From assembly GCA_023055355.1 (NCBI GenBank), contig JALJCS010000009.1, forward strand, positions 47,088,501 to 47,152,500: DNA of 64,000 nt. Reading direction: 5' to 3'. The notes beneath the pieces are model-generated. The model did no database searches, was not told the DNA's origin, and saw nothing but the letters and a program-made list of their open reading frames with translations. This document shows positions 47,524-60,865 of the stretch, in pieces. The stretch's first letter is position 1. Each line of letters starts with the position of its first letter. Both the position numbers and the translations under genes were made by a program. This DNA comes from Agelaius tricolor. Taxonomy: Eukaryota; Chordata; Aves; Passeriformes; Icteridae.

Positions 47524-50500
47524 TGGTTACAAAGCCAGCTCAACTCATTGACTTCAGCTCAAAGCAGCCATTTTCTTGTCTTTTATTGCTTTGAGGTAGA
47601 ATTACCCCATCCAGACCACATGCTGAGAGAACTAATTTCCAAGGGCCTCTTCTGAAATATGACGATCCAAGGCTTCAAGCCAGGTTTTGATTTCTGTTGA
47701 GCTGGCATGAATGGAACTACTCCAGTTTTAACGAGAAAAACTAGAGCTGGGGAGTACTTGGGCCTCCTCAGAACAAATTTCTGAGTCATACTGGAAAACA
47801 AAGCTTTGTCACTCAGCTCCCTTTTACCTTCTGGGTTTGAATGGCTCAGACAGTGTTTTGAAAACCTGTAATATTTGAAATCACAGAAAAAAGAGTTTGT
47901 TTCTAGACTTTGCAAATATAGGGGAGATTTACTGCAGTGAAAAATAAAAAGCTTTATGGAATAACAGCTTCACTTGAAGTGCTCAGAGTAATGATGGACA
48001 TGATAAATCACACTTTTTAGGGAAATAACATTACCTCATGACCTAAATTTAATTAAAACCAGCAATTCTGTTGCATATGTTACTTGAGGAAATGAGAAGA
48101 ACACTGGCTAACTTTCAGCACCAATTTTTGTCATACCTCCTGATGTAGACAGCTGGTCTTGAGTTCATCATCACAAAGTAGCAGGCTCAAACTTGGGGGT
48201 TTCCCATAAGGGATATCAGCCCATAACTTCATGGCATAATGTATGGGCTGTTGAGAAAGCTGACAGAACAGAGCTTGGATTTTTCACAGGTCATTTCCCC
48301 ATAAGGGAAGGGTTTGGAGCTGTAACTGTTATTTCAGAACCTTTCTTCCTGGTCATGCTCAATACAGAGCTCTTTTTTTTGTCGGGTCGTGCATTGGTTG
48401 GCAGAGTATATCTTGGAGCAAAAGCTGTTTCCAAAGTGGAGGTCATGATCTTGGAAGTGCAAGTGGAAATGGGGTCATGGGAAAAGCTGAGGATTGTTGG
48501 AATGTGGTGAAAGCAAAATATTCTATAGATGTTTATGTTGACAGCAGCCACAAAATGGTTCCTTGAGGAATTCAGATGGAGTTATCACAGGGAGTAATGA
48601 CTGGCAAGGTTAAACTGACATAAATAGCTCAAGGTTTGAGCTTGCTGTGATTATAAAAACTTTAGGTAGTTCAGCTCTCTTAAAGGTAAACAATGGTCTG
48701 CGATACCCTTTTAATCACAGAAATCAGGCTTTGTGGGGAAGTTTCCTTTAAATGCACATGTAGGATCACTTCTTTCCGGCAAACAAGAAGCTTCCTCTCC
48801 TGACAGTGAGAATATTTTCACATGTCATGTGCCACAGGTCATCCAAGATTTTCATCTTCATTTTGTAGTAAATATTTCCATATATGCCTAAGTTTGCTTA
48901 ATTTTTCAGCAAAGGGCTCTTCCTGCCCTGAGAGGTGGGAAGACTAAAACTGGAGGGGCGTTGGTTTTCAGAAGAGAAATTGTGAATTTGCCTACTATGT
49001 ACAAATCCTTAGACCAGCAGAAATTTTTTCAATGAGCAGATTTTTCACACTAGAAATATACAACACTACAAAGCTGTGTCTGTGTTCCTGCAGAGTGTAG
49101 GTGGCTGAGTAGTATGATTGCCCCAAATAATTTGGACTCAGTTTAATGTCCTCTTTCCCACATATTGAGTAACAGGCTCCCTGTTAATAGAATTTCAATA
49201 GATATCATGATTTAACATTATTGAGAAATAATCAATTAATATATAGGAAAAGAATTTAGATGCAGAGCACAGTCCCGAAAACAAGCCCAAGCTTGTGGAG
49301 TGTGTGAGGGTCCTTTTGCATTGCCTTTTGTGAGGTGAAATCGTTGTATGATTGAGGGAAAGACACTGGTATTTGTCATTAAAATTTTAAACCAGTATCT
49401 AATAAAATGGCAGTCTTACAGAAAGCAAAAGTTCAATCCTTAGTGATGCTATTTTTAAAATGTCTTTGTTTTACTTTTGATGGTATTAGGTATCTAACAT
49501 TAAGAAAAACCCTTTTCTCTTGTACTTCCGTTTGACATAACGATGTCCACAACAGACAAAAAGATCCCATATTCCCTCTGTAAAACATTTATAAAATTCT
49601 GGAGTGCTGGACTGAAAAACCATCAGAAAGTCAAAATGCCTGCCTTAATCAAGTTACCTTGTGCTTTGTGGAACTGGCAAATACACAGAGGGCACTGTGT
49701 AAGCTGTAACCTTTTCTGCAGATTCAGCCATGCAAACCCAATGGGGAATTAAGCAACTGAAATCCAAATCTAACACCCACAAGCCCCAGGAAGTCACATA
49801 TGTGAAGTCAGTATCAGAGTGATTTTCACAGATAACATTGCCCTTGCCAAGGCAGGGGCTGTATTTCAGTTTTAAGCTGGCCAGCATGTGCAGTGGTCTG
49901 GAAAACAAGTAATAATATTGTAATATAAGCAAAATGTAAATTCTGAACTCTGGTACAAGCCGTAGGAGGAAACTCAGGCAATGCTGTCAAAAGTTGTCAG
50001 CAATGGGTTTCCATAAATGAGAATTTCTGGCCTGTGTCTGTCCCATCTTCCTATCTCACACTGTCCAAGAACTGAAATTTCACCAGTTCTTGCACTGAAT
50101 GAAGATCAAGTAAGGCAATCATTTCCATTAGTATAAAATTGTCCCAGTATTAAAGACAGAACATTTTTGCCTTCTCTGTTCCTTTTCCATGCATCAGTCA
50201 GGAAGACAAGGGAAGAAGAGGCTACCATTCCTCAGGAAGATCAAGCATTGCTCCTTACTGTTTCAAAAAATGTCATATGTCAAAACAGGCAGGACTTTCT
50301 CACCCTCACAAAGTCCCCATACTTATTCCAGAATCTGCACTGTCTGTGAATATCTGGATATCTGCCTGGGATTATACCCTGACTGTACCAAACCAAGGAA
50401 GGTGAAAGCCAACAATGAAATTTGTATCTTAAACACAATAGTAAAGTGAGTGTTCCTGCCTCTTGCAGGGGGAATCAGGAACTAAATGAAGATGACAGGA

Positions 50501-50689
50501 GAGGTGACACCTTTATACTATTTCCAGCTATGGAGACCCTTTCTGTGGGATATACACAGGGATGTCTGCCCTGCATGAACTGCGGTGGTGAGCTGGTTCA
50601 CATGGCCTGAAATCTGTACCAAGGTTTAGAAGCAGCATCCACACAGTCCCAGATCAAACAGTACATTTAAACCCAGCCACAACTGTACT
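47524..50689. other. Unique DNA, no supported gene
   Basis: AT-rich unique sequence. Open frames of up to 110 codons (for example plus 48193-48510 and minus 47583-47915) show no domain and no clear splice sites. No repeat family or RNA gene was recognised. Confidence 0.5.
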
Positions 50690-50913
50690 AAAGCCAGCTC
50701 TAAACACAAAGGAGCAGGCCTAGCTGCAGGCCTGTCACTGGTGGTGTCCCCAGGTTCAGCACTGGGCCCTGATTGCTGAAGGCACAAAAGCCTCCTCACA
50801 AGTTCTGAGGACACAAATCTGATACCCCTGAGAGCTGGGCAGCCCTTCAGAGAGTCCTGAGCAGGCTAGAGAGATAGGCACAAAGGAACTGTCTGAACTT
50901 GAAAAGGACAAAT
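50690..50913 (+). mobile_element. CR1 LINE ORF2 fragment, left part
   Basis: Sense-strand motifs of CR1 ORF2 are visible though decayed. TCACTGGTGGTGTCCCCAGG and GCACTGGGCCC correspond to the reverse-transcriptase VPQGS-LGP region, and CAGAGAGTCCTGAGCAGGCT then GAGAGATAGGCACAAAGGAA to the D-RL-RWA-N region. It ends at GGACAAAT, and the same frame resumes at 51220, so the copy was split by an insertion. The left border is approximate. Confidence 0.7.
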
Positions 50914-51219
50914 GTAGGCACACAGTTTGTGTAATTGGGAGTGGGGCTGGGCCCAGCCTCATCCCCAATGGGCTACAGCTGTGCTGGACAGGTGACCAGC
51001 ATTGAAAGCAATGGAGTGCCCAGGTGCACTGACCAACCACCAAAGGGAACAGAGGGCACACAGGTGCCATGAATGAACATGAGGGGCATAAAAGGTTGGG
51101 CTGAAGAACGAGAAGGGCTGATGCTTGCAGCCTTCTGATGTTGTAAGGTTCTACTCTGTATGGGTTGAAGTGAAATTTTGTGGTGGCGTTCTGTGTGTTG
51201 TGGCCATCTCAACTGTGAT
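50914..51219. mobile_element. Unclassified insertion nested in CR1
   Basis: About 306 bp interrupts a CR1 ORF2 copy and is flanked by the identical octamer GGACAAAT at 50906-50913 and 51220-51227, consistent with a target-site duplication. An inverted CACAGTT/AACTGTG pair lies near the two ends (50921-50927 and 51211-51217). A TATA-like GCATAAAAGG lies at 51087-51096. It could be a solo LTR, a non-autonomous hAT-like DNA transposon (8-bp duplications are typical of hAT) or another element. The family was not recognised. Confidence 0.5.
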
Positions 51220-51893
51220 GGACAAATACAGAGTCCTGTACCTGGGTAAGAATAGCTCCAGGCACCTGCTCAGGCTGGGGGTAACCTGTAGGAGCTGTTC
51301 AAGGGCCTGGGGGACAATGAGCTGTCCCTGAGCTAGCAGTGCCCTGGGGGCAAGGAGTCCAATAATGTCCTGAGGTGTACTGACAGGAGCATTCCCAACA
51401 GGTCAGGGAGGGATCCTGCCCCTCTGCCCAGCCTGGGAGGCTCCTATGGAGTGCTGTGTCCAGCTCTGGATCCTCAGTGCAGTAGGGACAGGGAGCTCCT
51501 GGAGCTGCGCCTGTGGAGGTGGCAGAGCTGAGGAAAGGCTGAGGGAGCTGGGGCTGCTCAGCCTGGAGATGGCCCCTCAGGCCTGGCTGTCCCTGTGTGC
51601 AGGAGGGGCAGAGCAGGGCCCAGGTTCTGCTCCAGGTTCAGCAATGGCAGCAGAGGAATAGGCAGGGACTGATCCCAGCAATTCCCCTGCACAGGAGACA
51701 GAACTTCTGCCCAGCCCTGAGCAGAGACTAGACAGGCTCTGGGGTGTCCTCCCTGGGATATTCCAGAAGATCTGGACACAATCCTGTGCCCAGGGATGAC
51801 CCTGCCTGAGCAGCAAGGTGGCAGCAGTGACCCTCTGTGCTCCCTTCCAGGCTGACCCATCCTGGAATTCTGTGGCTCTGTGACTTCAGCATG
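51220..51893 (+). mobile_element. CR1 LINE ORF2 C terminus and 3' UTR
   Basis: The split CR1 resumes with GAGTCCTGTACCTGGGTAAG (the VLHLG region), followed by GGAGTGCTGTGTCCAGCTCT (the LEYCVQ-W region) and GGCTGAGGGAGCTGGGGCTG (the RLRELGLFSLE region). It then enters a 3' untranslated region of a subfamily different from the other copies, with TCTGGGGTGTCCTCCCTGGG and TGACCCATCCTGGAATTCTG. It ends TTCTGTGGCTCTGTGACTTC, the degenerate terminal tail. A plus frame at 51446-51661 preserves a short part of ORF2. With the left part it is the longest CR1 copy here, about 0.9 kb. Confidence 0.85.
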
Positions 51894-54800
51894 TGAGAAG
51901 GAAGTCCTGCAGGCAGGTAAGAGGAGATCTCTCCACTTTGCCTCTTGGATCTCAGCCCATCTAACCATGACATGTATTCTCGGAAAGCTTACATTTAAAG
52001 GGCAGAAAGTATCTGAATGCTTTTTTTCTTCCTGAAATTTGTGCCCCCTTTTTTATTAGTGAGTATTTTAAGGCTTATCTCTGTACTTTGCTGATGTTGA
52101 CCTTTCAGTGAGTGATTACATAATTAGTCTTTGAACTTGTATATCACTTCACGGCTTCTCACTTTCCCACAAAGGCGCTGGTACTCTGTGGTATTTCCAC
52201 CTCTTCCTACTTTTGTATGCACATTTTTGTCTCCTCAATAGACCATGAATTCAGCCAACACAAACCTACTTTATACCAGCTGATTAGGCTTTAGGTTGAG
52301 GCTGAGGAAGTACTTTGATGCAAAGTCCTGATTTCCATCATTTTTCAAATATTTTGTGGGGGAAAGAAAATTTTGTCGGTTTTCCAGTTATGCTTTGTAA
52401 AACAAAGGAGAATAGCTTAAACTCCTAAGGTATTCCACTTAAAGCATGTTTCTTCTTGTTAAATAGAGTATGAAATAATTCACTCTTAATTGATTTCAGA
52501 TTGGGTATTGTGGCTAAAAGCACTCATGTGGGTACTTTATACAGCCTTTTTTTTGAAGATTTCAGAGGAGATTGTTGTGAGTCTTTGTGAAAGAAGGTGT
52601 ATTATATACAGAAAAGATTACCTCATGATTTTCATAAAATACAAGGGTAGCAGAAACATACTGAGACAGAGACTCAAAATCCTGAGCATCCAGAAAGGTA
52701 TAGTACAGGTATCTGCCAAACTAATCATGATATACTAAAGGCATGTGAGAAAATAACCTCCCCTCTCTTCTGCAACTCATATTTATCTCTTAGATCAAGA
52801 ACATGGAGAACAACCTTTCTCAAAAATGTTTGAGAGGTCATATGACAATGGGCAAAGAAACAGAATTGGTTGAACAGTGCATTATTCACAGGGTGCCCAC
52901 ATCGGGAAAGGTTTTAAAAATTGCTATTCAAAATTTTAACCACGTGTACGTAGCTGAAAGGGGCTACATGAAAAAGGGAAGCTGACAAGGTTGGGTTTTT
53001 TTTCAATGTTTTCAGATCTTGCCTAATCCCAGATTCCCCAGGACAGGGGTAGTTGTTGTCACTTTGCAGTTCTGCTGTCTGCATGCCCTAATAGGGCAAC
53101 ATCCTTTAGACATCTCACGGAAGAGTTGTTTGTGTTTCTAGGATGAGAGAAGACATTCCCTTGAATTTCACATTTAAACCCATCTGTGTGGTTTACCTCG
53201 AGGGTTGGCTGTGTTTTGGTGGAGGAGTGACAGTGTGTATTACTATTATGTCATGTCAAGTATTACAAAGATTGAAAACACACCAAAGATGGATGATGTG
53301 ATGATTACAGTTGGGACATTTTGCACCAGAAACTGGTTTCCATGAGTACTTAATCAATGCTACCTTTGGTAATATTTATTTAGGCCCAGCAGGAGTGGCA
53401 TGAGTGGGTAAAAAGGCAGGCACTCTATGACAGGATGTGTGGGAATGGTTCAATCCTGTATATTTTTAGGGGAAAAGTCTAAATTTCTATTATAAATTTA
53501 GTCTTCATGGGTTGTTTTCAGAGAAACCTGGTTTCACATTTGTCTCAGAATTATTCATATCTAAGAGAGCAGGAATTGAAGTCCATTAATAAAAGGGTAT
53601 ATGCATAATTTAAAAGATAAGGGGGTAAATATTTTGTGCTGTTTCCTTTTAATTAGGCTACATACCTGGTGATAGAAACAGACCAATAGAGAGAATTACT
53701 GACTTTGAGTAATAAATCCCACAGTTGCTTATTGTTTTCTCTCTGGATTTTTTGGTCACTGCCTCACGCTTTTTCTCTTATTAAGAGGAGTATCCCCCTT
53801 TTTATGAATAAGCTGTAAAACTTATGGCATGTACTGGACTTCTGTGCAAGCAAGAAATAGTGTTTTGTGTTTTCTAGTCTATGCCAATGAAAATTCTTTG
53901 ACATGGGTAGCTAAAGCACTACTAAATGTATATGGAGCTTTGTGCAAGAGAACAATTTCTGATTTATGGTTTTTGGAGGGTTTTTTTTGTTGTAATTGCT
54001 CCACTATAAATATGTTTACTTAAACAAACCAAAACATTTCCTGCCAAACTAGCAAATTCTGTATTTTATTACTATAATAGCCCACATTTTCAGACTTGGG
54101 GCCTCAAATACCTTTTAAGGTATGCAGCAATTTTTCATGTGCTGACTCAACTGATATTTTGATTTACATGGGTTTTCCTGGTGTGATGTATTTTAAATAA
54201 AGCCACTTAATTGAGTCTTAAAATGTAGAATAAAGAACCTAATTTTTAGAACACACTTGTCCTTCAAGAGCAGATTCAGATCAGTCAGTACTTGTAGATT
54301 TAATTCCAAAAGCATTGTGCAGCTGAACTGTAAGTAATAAGAATTTTCAAAGTACCTTTCATTCCACTTAGCATCAGAATGAGGTTTTTTGTAGTTTGGC
54401 CTTTTGAGCTGAAAAGAAGTCTAAGATTTTCCCTGTTGCTTCACTGATTACACTGCCTATTACTGTTTCATTTGTGTATCTGTAATTAAGCTATTTATTA
54501 ATTCCTGTGTCAGAACTCCAGAATAAATGGTGTTTGTGGGAAGTAAGGCAAGTCAAAGATATCTGTGGAATGGCTGCAATGACTGTGTGTGATTTGCACT
54601 GTATGCTTTACCACTCCATATTTCCATGCTCTGGGGGATCTCAAGCTATGTGGAAGCTCATTTGCCACCACATCTGGTTTTTGTTTTGGTTTTTTATTAG
54701 TTTCCTATTTACTGTGCTATTTATAGAACATTTGATACATGAACACTTCCTGTTCTGTTAACAATTCATACCAATTTAGCATTCCTTTATGAGCACACAT

Positions 54801-55486
54801 GTTGAAACCTGGGCTTCAGTTCAGCAAGGTATTTGAAAGCAAGTCTCAGTTTGGAAATCAAATAACCTCAGAGCTGAGCTACATTAATTAATCAAGAGAG
54901 AAAGCATAGAGGGAGTCAGAAATATGAGAATAACCTTTAAGTAAAAGAAAAAATTAGGTTTTCATTGGAAGCTACTGCACCTCACGATAATTTCTGCAGA
55001 TTGTTGGCAGTCATTCAAAGCCTTTAAGAGCCAGTGAGTTTTCAGTAATGGAATTTTACTTTGGAACACTTTACCTTAAATTAGCCATATCCCTATCAAT
55101 AACAGTAAGGGATCTGCAGGCAGGACTCCAGACTCTTTGGCATGTTGAAGAGCTACGTGCAATGCCTTCTTCTCACTTACTGTTGCTCTCTTGTGGTTGT
55201 TCAGAATCTGCATTGACTCAAACAAGTGAGGCAGAACATTCTTATTTCATTAGCAGCAAATGGCCTGCAGGCAGAGTTCAAGCTGTAGCTTTAATGTATA
55301 CAAAATGTGCATAAAAGTCTTCAAAAGCTCCTTATTGAAATCCTACTTTTTGACCTTATTTGTTGATTAATAATAAAAAACCCCTGAATATTGTTATGGA
55401 TATATATCTTGTGGTGGATGTCTAAAACAGAAGGTATATGAAAATATTTCTGCGTAAACCCCACAGACTGGTAATATAGCATAGAT
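51894..55486. other. Unique AT-rich DNA, no supported gene
   Basis: A 60-codon ATG-initiated frame at 52803-52985 is preceded by an acceptor-like TTTATCTCTTAG ending at 52794 and is treated as a finding. An 82-codon frame lies at 52490-52738. No interspersed repeat or RNA gene was recognised. Confidence 0.45.
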
Positions 55487-55499
55487 GGGGGGGGGGGGG
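55487..55499 (+). repeat. G13 homopolymer
   Basis: Thirteen consecutive G in otherwise AT-rich DNA, followed by TGTATC. A second long G run lies at 21522. Confidence 0.95.
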
Positions 55500-58006
55500 T
55501 GTATCTATATAATTTATTTCTAAGGGATTAAGGGATTTGGAATCAGTATATAGAATTCTGATTTTCAAGCAACATCCAGTGCTAACTTATAGAATCTATA
55601 TACATGGAGCTGTATTAAACTGTATTACACTACCAAAATGCATCTTAAATTCTTTTCTGTAAAGTGAGGGCTACATCAGGGAGCAACTTCCTGAGAAAAG
55701 AGTCCATTAGTCACTTTAGATAGGCTTGGGATGGAGAAAAATCAGTATTAAGACTTCCATTAATGACAGCACTAAGCTTGTGCTTAATTTTAAGCAAATA
55801 AACATGTCCCAAATGAACTTGTAGCTAGTTACAAAATACCCGCAAGTTACAGGCTGCCTACACTGATAATTTTTTTTTCTTTGTGATTCTCTTAACATAT
55901 ATGCTTAGCTCTTTACCAAGTTTCTTCAACATTTTCTTGACCTCTTACCCATGTTAAAATACTGACTTTTTTGGACTCCAGAACAGCTCTATCTGGAAAC
56001 ATTGCTCCGAATTTCTCCACATTTTTGCTCCCAGTGTTTAAAGGGCAGCATTTAAATGAAAACTTAGGTTGCATTCAGCCATTTCTATTTTTCTGAAGAT
56101 TTCTAAAGTTACCTTGTGGCCTTCTGAACATGGTTTTGCTAGAAAGGAAAGATGAATAGCAGTGGGCCTAAATCTACTCTGCATTATGCTGGGGAAGATT
56201 AACTAGGGTGTGTTAAGGGTAGTTTAAGGCCACCCCTGCATGCATCATGGTTTCTGTGAATGTGAAACTAGAGCCAGATTAAAAAGATGCCTGTGACTTT
56301 CCCAAATGGCTCATACAACCTGAGGCTGCTTGTTATTTCACCTTACATGGCCTGTTAATGTGAGCTTGTATTAACAGCAAGCAAACAGAAAGCTCTCTTC
56401 TCCTTTCTCTGCTTTCTTCCTTATTACTGAAGTTGAGGTTTATTTTTAACTTGATAAAAAATAAGTTAGTCTTCCATGTTAACAGACTGATCACCTACGA
56501 CAGGGATGTGTGGCTGCCCATTCCCAGAAAGAATGGGAGACTTCTGCAGTGCCTTAGGGATCAAGTCTTGTTCATGTTTCTGCCTTCCTCACATAAATCA
56601 GGGAGCTAGCCCACCCCTCAATATTAAGAGGTCTCTGTCAAAAAGAAAAGCAAGGAATTTCCTCTAGAATTGTGGAAAAGCTGAAAGGCTGAATGAGTGA
56701 TGGAATTAGCAGCCTGGTAACTGAGTTTTTTTTCTCTCAGTATGGCATTTTTTTTTGTTTTAATTAAATACTTTTACTTCGTTCTCCCTCACACTCACTT
56801 TCTCTCCCTATTTAATTTGTTGGCTTCTCCCAGAAGAGAAGTAATATCTGTGTGTTACGTTCTGGGGCCTGAGGTGACTTCTGTGACCGTTCAACCTCAT
56901 TTCAACTTCTGATAGTTTTCTGTATGTGTGCTAATAATGATAAATTGGTAGAGATGCCAAAATAGTTGGTATTCAGTGCGAAAACTCATCCCAAACAATA
57001 TCCAGTCTCCTTTATGGATTTATACCTAGAATTAATCACATTTCCACTATTCTATCAAAATTATATAAATATTAGAGTTTCGGTGCAAGAGGGACAAAGG
57101 GATGATTTTTTTATATTTGGTTTCCTTCGATAAAAATACTAACAGGAGTGTTTCTTCATGCTCCCTGCAGGGGGTTCTGACTGAGTGGCAATTTTGAAGT
57201 CTGCCATGGACTGCAGACATGAATTTATGACTTGAATTCATCACTTGAAAGACTAATTAACAGCAATTGTAAATGTCACCAGGTGCCTTGAATAGACAGC
57301 TCTTAAGGCAGGAGGAGCATGAGGTTGCTCAACATTGGCTTTTAAACATTTTGACAGAATTTGACATTTATTTCTCATGTTAGTGCATCTCAAATATTTT
57401 CAAGTCAGCCACAAAGAGATAAGTGGACAAACAAGATCTGAGGTTATGTAAAATTACTTATAACTAAGGAAAACCAAGTGTTTTGGTTTTCCAAACAAAA
57501 TGTGGAGTGTTTAATAAGTTTAGATCACATCAGTCATAAATCTCTGGAACATGCTGACAAATGGTTATAGTGAGGGTATAGGGTATATATCCTAATTAGA
57601 AACGAAGCTCCGCGTTTTTCAACATCCACCAAAAAAAAATTATTTTTATCAGTTTCAAGTTCAATGTAAATACACTAACATGAAGTCACAAGCAGATGAA
57701 AGCAATTTGGTTTTGTAGCATTATTTATATGGTTTTAGAACAGGCTTGGGGTTTTTAGGTTTACTAATATAGCTTTGCTTATAATGAGCTCTATAACCAA
57801 GGGGGAAAATCCTCAAAGAAAATCCCACCACAAACACAATGAAAAAATTTTCCCAGCAAGTGAATAATTAATGAATATTGTGTTTAGACATTTCATTTCC
57901 ATCTTTTCACTACCAAAAACAAAAAGTAATTGGGCTGCTGCTGCCTGAGCCTGCTATTGGTGAATGATGGGGATTTTAGAAGTTTCATAAAATAACTCTG
58001 TAGGAA
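55500..58006. other. Unique AT-rich DNA, no gene seen
   Basis: Open frames do not exceed about 65 codons. A CpG-retaining patch AACGAAGCTCCGCG lies at 57602-57615, next to GGGTATATATCC. No repeat family, exon or RNA gene was recognised. Confidence 0.5.
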
Positions 58007-58035
58007 AGTACTTAATTAAATGCTAATTAAGCACT
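58007..58035. repeat. 12-bp hairpin with TAATTA arms
   Basis: AGTACTTAATTA (58007-58018) faces TAATTAAGCACT (58024-58035) across a five-base loop, with 11 of 12 positions paired. Each arm carries a homeodomain core TAATTA or TTAATT, so it may equally be a paired homeodomain site. Confidence 0.85.
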
Positions 58036-60865
58036 TAACTGCTATGCAATCTGTACATTTTTACATGATTTTTCACTATCCCACATATTTGCTAGAATCA
58101 AAGACAAAATCTAAAGTAAAACCAGAACTGATAACCTGTTTATTTACCCTATTACATCATTTTGAGGATGGTCATAAACCACTGGAACAAATTGTTCAGA
58201 AAAATTGAGTTGTCTATTGACTGAGCTCTTTGAATGCAGGCCAGATGCCATTCTGGAAGAAAACTGTTATGCAAAAAAGAAGACATCAAGCTTAAATCAG
58301 ATAGTGCTTGAGGAATATTTCAGAGTTGTCACACAAGCATTGGACATGCTGAGCTCACAGTCTCCCTGGATTTAATAATCTAAACCCCAGGATTAATTTA
58401 CTCCTATTTCAACATCAACACTGCAGAATTCCATGCTGGAGATGGTTGCCCAGGATTCCTTTATAACTTGGGAAATGAATAAACACCTCTAGGTCATGAT
58501 TCATGTCACCCTAATGTAGACATCTGAAAGGATGCTTATTTTTCTCCACGGAGGAGTCTAGACAGGTTGTTTAGCCATAAATGGTGTATTATATACATCT
58601 GAACTGAGGCAAGATGAAATGGAACTATGAATCCAGATGTCTTGTCTGTACAGCATATATTGTTATACATTAAAGTATATATACAACATAGATATATGCA
58701 GTGTGGATGTATGTGTGTATTTCTCCTGCTGTTTCCAGGCAAAGCAAGTAGTTTCCAGGCCAGTGGCATCCTCATGATAACCTCTGGTCACCAAAAACCC
58801 TGTAAGACTAGCCTGGGACTTTGGGGGAAAGGAGGTTTCCATCCATTTCCCTGGATGCTAGATGGCAGCATTGCACTTCCTAAACACCTTAGTGGGAAAT
58901 AGAGACGATGACAGCACTCTGAGGCTCTGAAGAGCAGAAGGCAATCGGTAATGAAAATTCAGATAACCTAAATAGTCATATGATTAAAATATTATGTTTA
59001 TGAAGGGGTTGTCTGGAACAGAAGGAGCATTGTATTTTCTTCTCCCCTGCTTACCTAACAGCTGAGAATAGCATTGCTCCTATTTTATAGCTACATTAAT
59101 AATCTTCAGGATTAGGCCCCTGATATGTCACTTTCTTGTTATTTATAGCACTCAGGAGGAGCAGTGATTTTGCTAAGGGAGTGGGTTAACCTTGCCCCAC
59201 TGAAACAAGAATTTAAATCTTGCATGATTTTAACAGCTGAACAAGGCAGACTTGCTTGTCTCACTTCAGGTTAGTGGATGAGCATCCACCTCTCAGAGTT
59301 GATCCAAAAAAGTGACTCCACTGAGCAAGATGACCCTGAAAAAGAATCTGAGCTCTACAGTGAGCCTGGCTTGCCTAATCCCCAAGTGACTGGGCTCAGG
59401 CAGTTCTGTCACCTTCTACCATTTGTTTCCAAACTATGAAGGAAAGAAGTGGTGGAAAAGGAGAACTCAGGCACAAGAGAGATTTTGGCACAGTTGGGAA
59501 TAGAAAAAAGAGCTGGTTGATAGCTTGGGGGTAGGCAACTCCCCCAAATGTGAGGGGGTTCTCCAGCTGGGAACTGGTGTCTAGTGATGCTTTTGGACCC
59601 TGATCCCAGCCCCAGGCACTGGGAAGCTGCACATCTGCCTAAACTAACAAAAGGGGGAGTTCAAAAGGAGCCGAGAGATGCCAAGAGGGTAGGAAATCAA
59701 TGCAAGATCTAAGTCTCAGAATGGATGAAGGCTGAACTGGTTGCTTTGAAAGAGGACATTGGGGGAGTTGCTGAATGTATTGATCAGATTTTATTGCAAC
59801 ATTCTGGAGGGAATGTACTCTCACAAGAGGTTGGGAGGTGAACCATCCCTCTTTGCAGAGAACAGAAGTCCTCTTGCTGGAGCACAAGGAGATGTGCCTG
59901 GGATGGTGATGTCAGAAGGATGTGGAAACAGGGACAGCAACCAGGCTTCTCAGTCTGATTTCCATGGAAGTGTGGTTCCTCTGAATATTCAGTGGGAAAA
60001 TGTGAGGGAAATCATAACTCGTTTAGGTTAAAATATAAGATGAACTGATTCTATACAGTCTTGGGAGCTTTTATTTTGTGCACTGACAATTTCTGCTGTA
60101 GGGTTTTTTCAAGGCTTTTTTGTCTTGTAGCACACACAGGTAAGCATAGGCATCAGCTGCAAGTAATGGTCAAACATAGATAAAATAGGAAAACTTTTCT
60201 AAGTACAAGTTATTTGTATAAAAACAAGACTGTAAAATCAAGCCTCAATATCGAATGTGTTCTAGATCTCCGTCATCCACTGTGACTACTACAGAGACAG
60301 TGACTTCATGTTATTAAAGAGAGAGCCAAATCCTGTGACTGAAATGATGTTTTGGTACCTGGCTCTGGTATAAATTTTTAGGGAATCAGACCTGTAGCCT
60401 GACTGGTAAACTGATCGTCTGTCACCAGGTTTAGCATCAAATAAGACTTGATCAGCTTTTTACAGTCATTGCAGTAGTTTTATAGGGCAAAAGTGCATTT
60501 AAGTCTTTTGTAGGTCTCCCTTTTGGAATAATTTAATCTCTGATGGTGTCAAGTGATCAAATTGGTCATACATTGTTTGGTCTGGCTTTATTTTACTTTT
60601 TCTTTTCCCCTTACTATGGAATATTTTGACATTTGTTGAAACTCCCCAACTTTCCACTTTCCATTTGGAAGTTAATTGAAGCAACATAGCTTATTTTCAG
60701 TAGAAACTGATTTTAGGTATGTCAGACTGATGTTTCAGGGCTGTTCTGATGCCTTCTAGAACTTGCCTTTCTCTGATAACCTTCTCTCTTCATTTGAGCA
60801 AAACCATGCTGAAGCCTCTGTGGTTTCTGGGATTCAAGTCCTTCCTGTTGTAGGAATGATGGAAT
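58036..60865. other. Unique DNA, no supported gene
   Basis: Moderate-GC segment at 59380-60000 within AT-rich DNA. A 90-codon plus frame (59759-60031) and an 82-codon minus frame (59639-59887) overlap and have no recognisable domain. No repeat family was identified. Confidence 0.5.
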
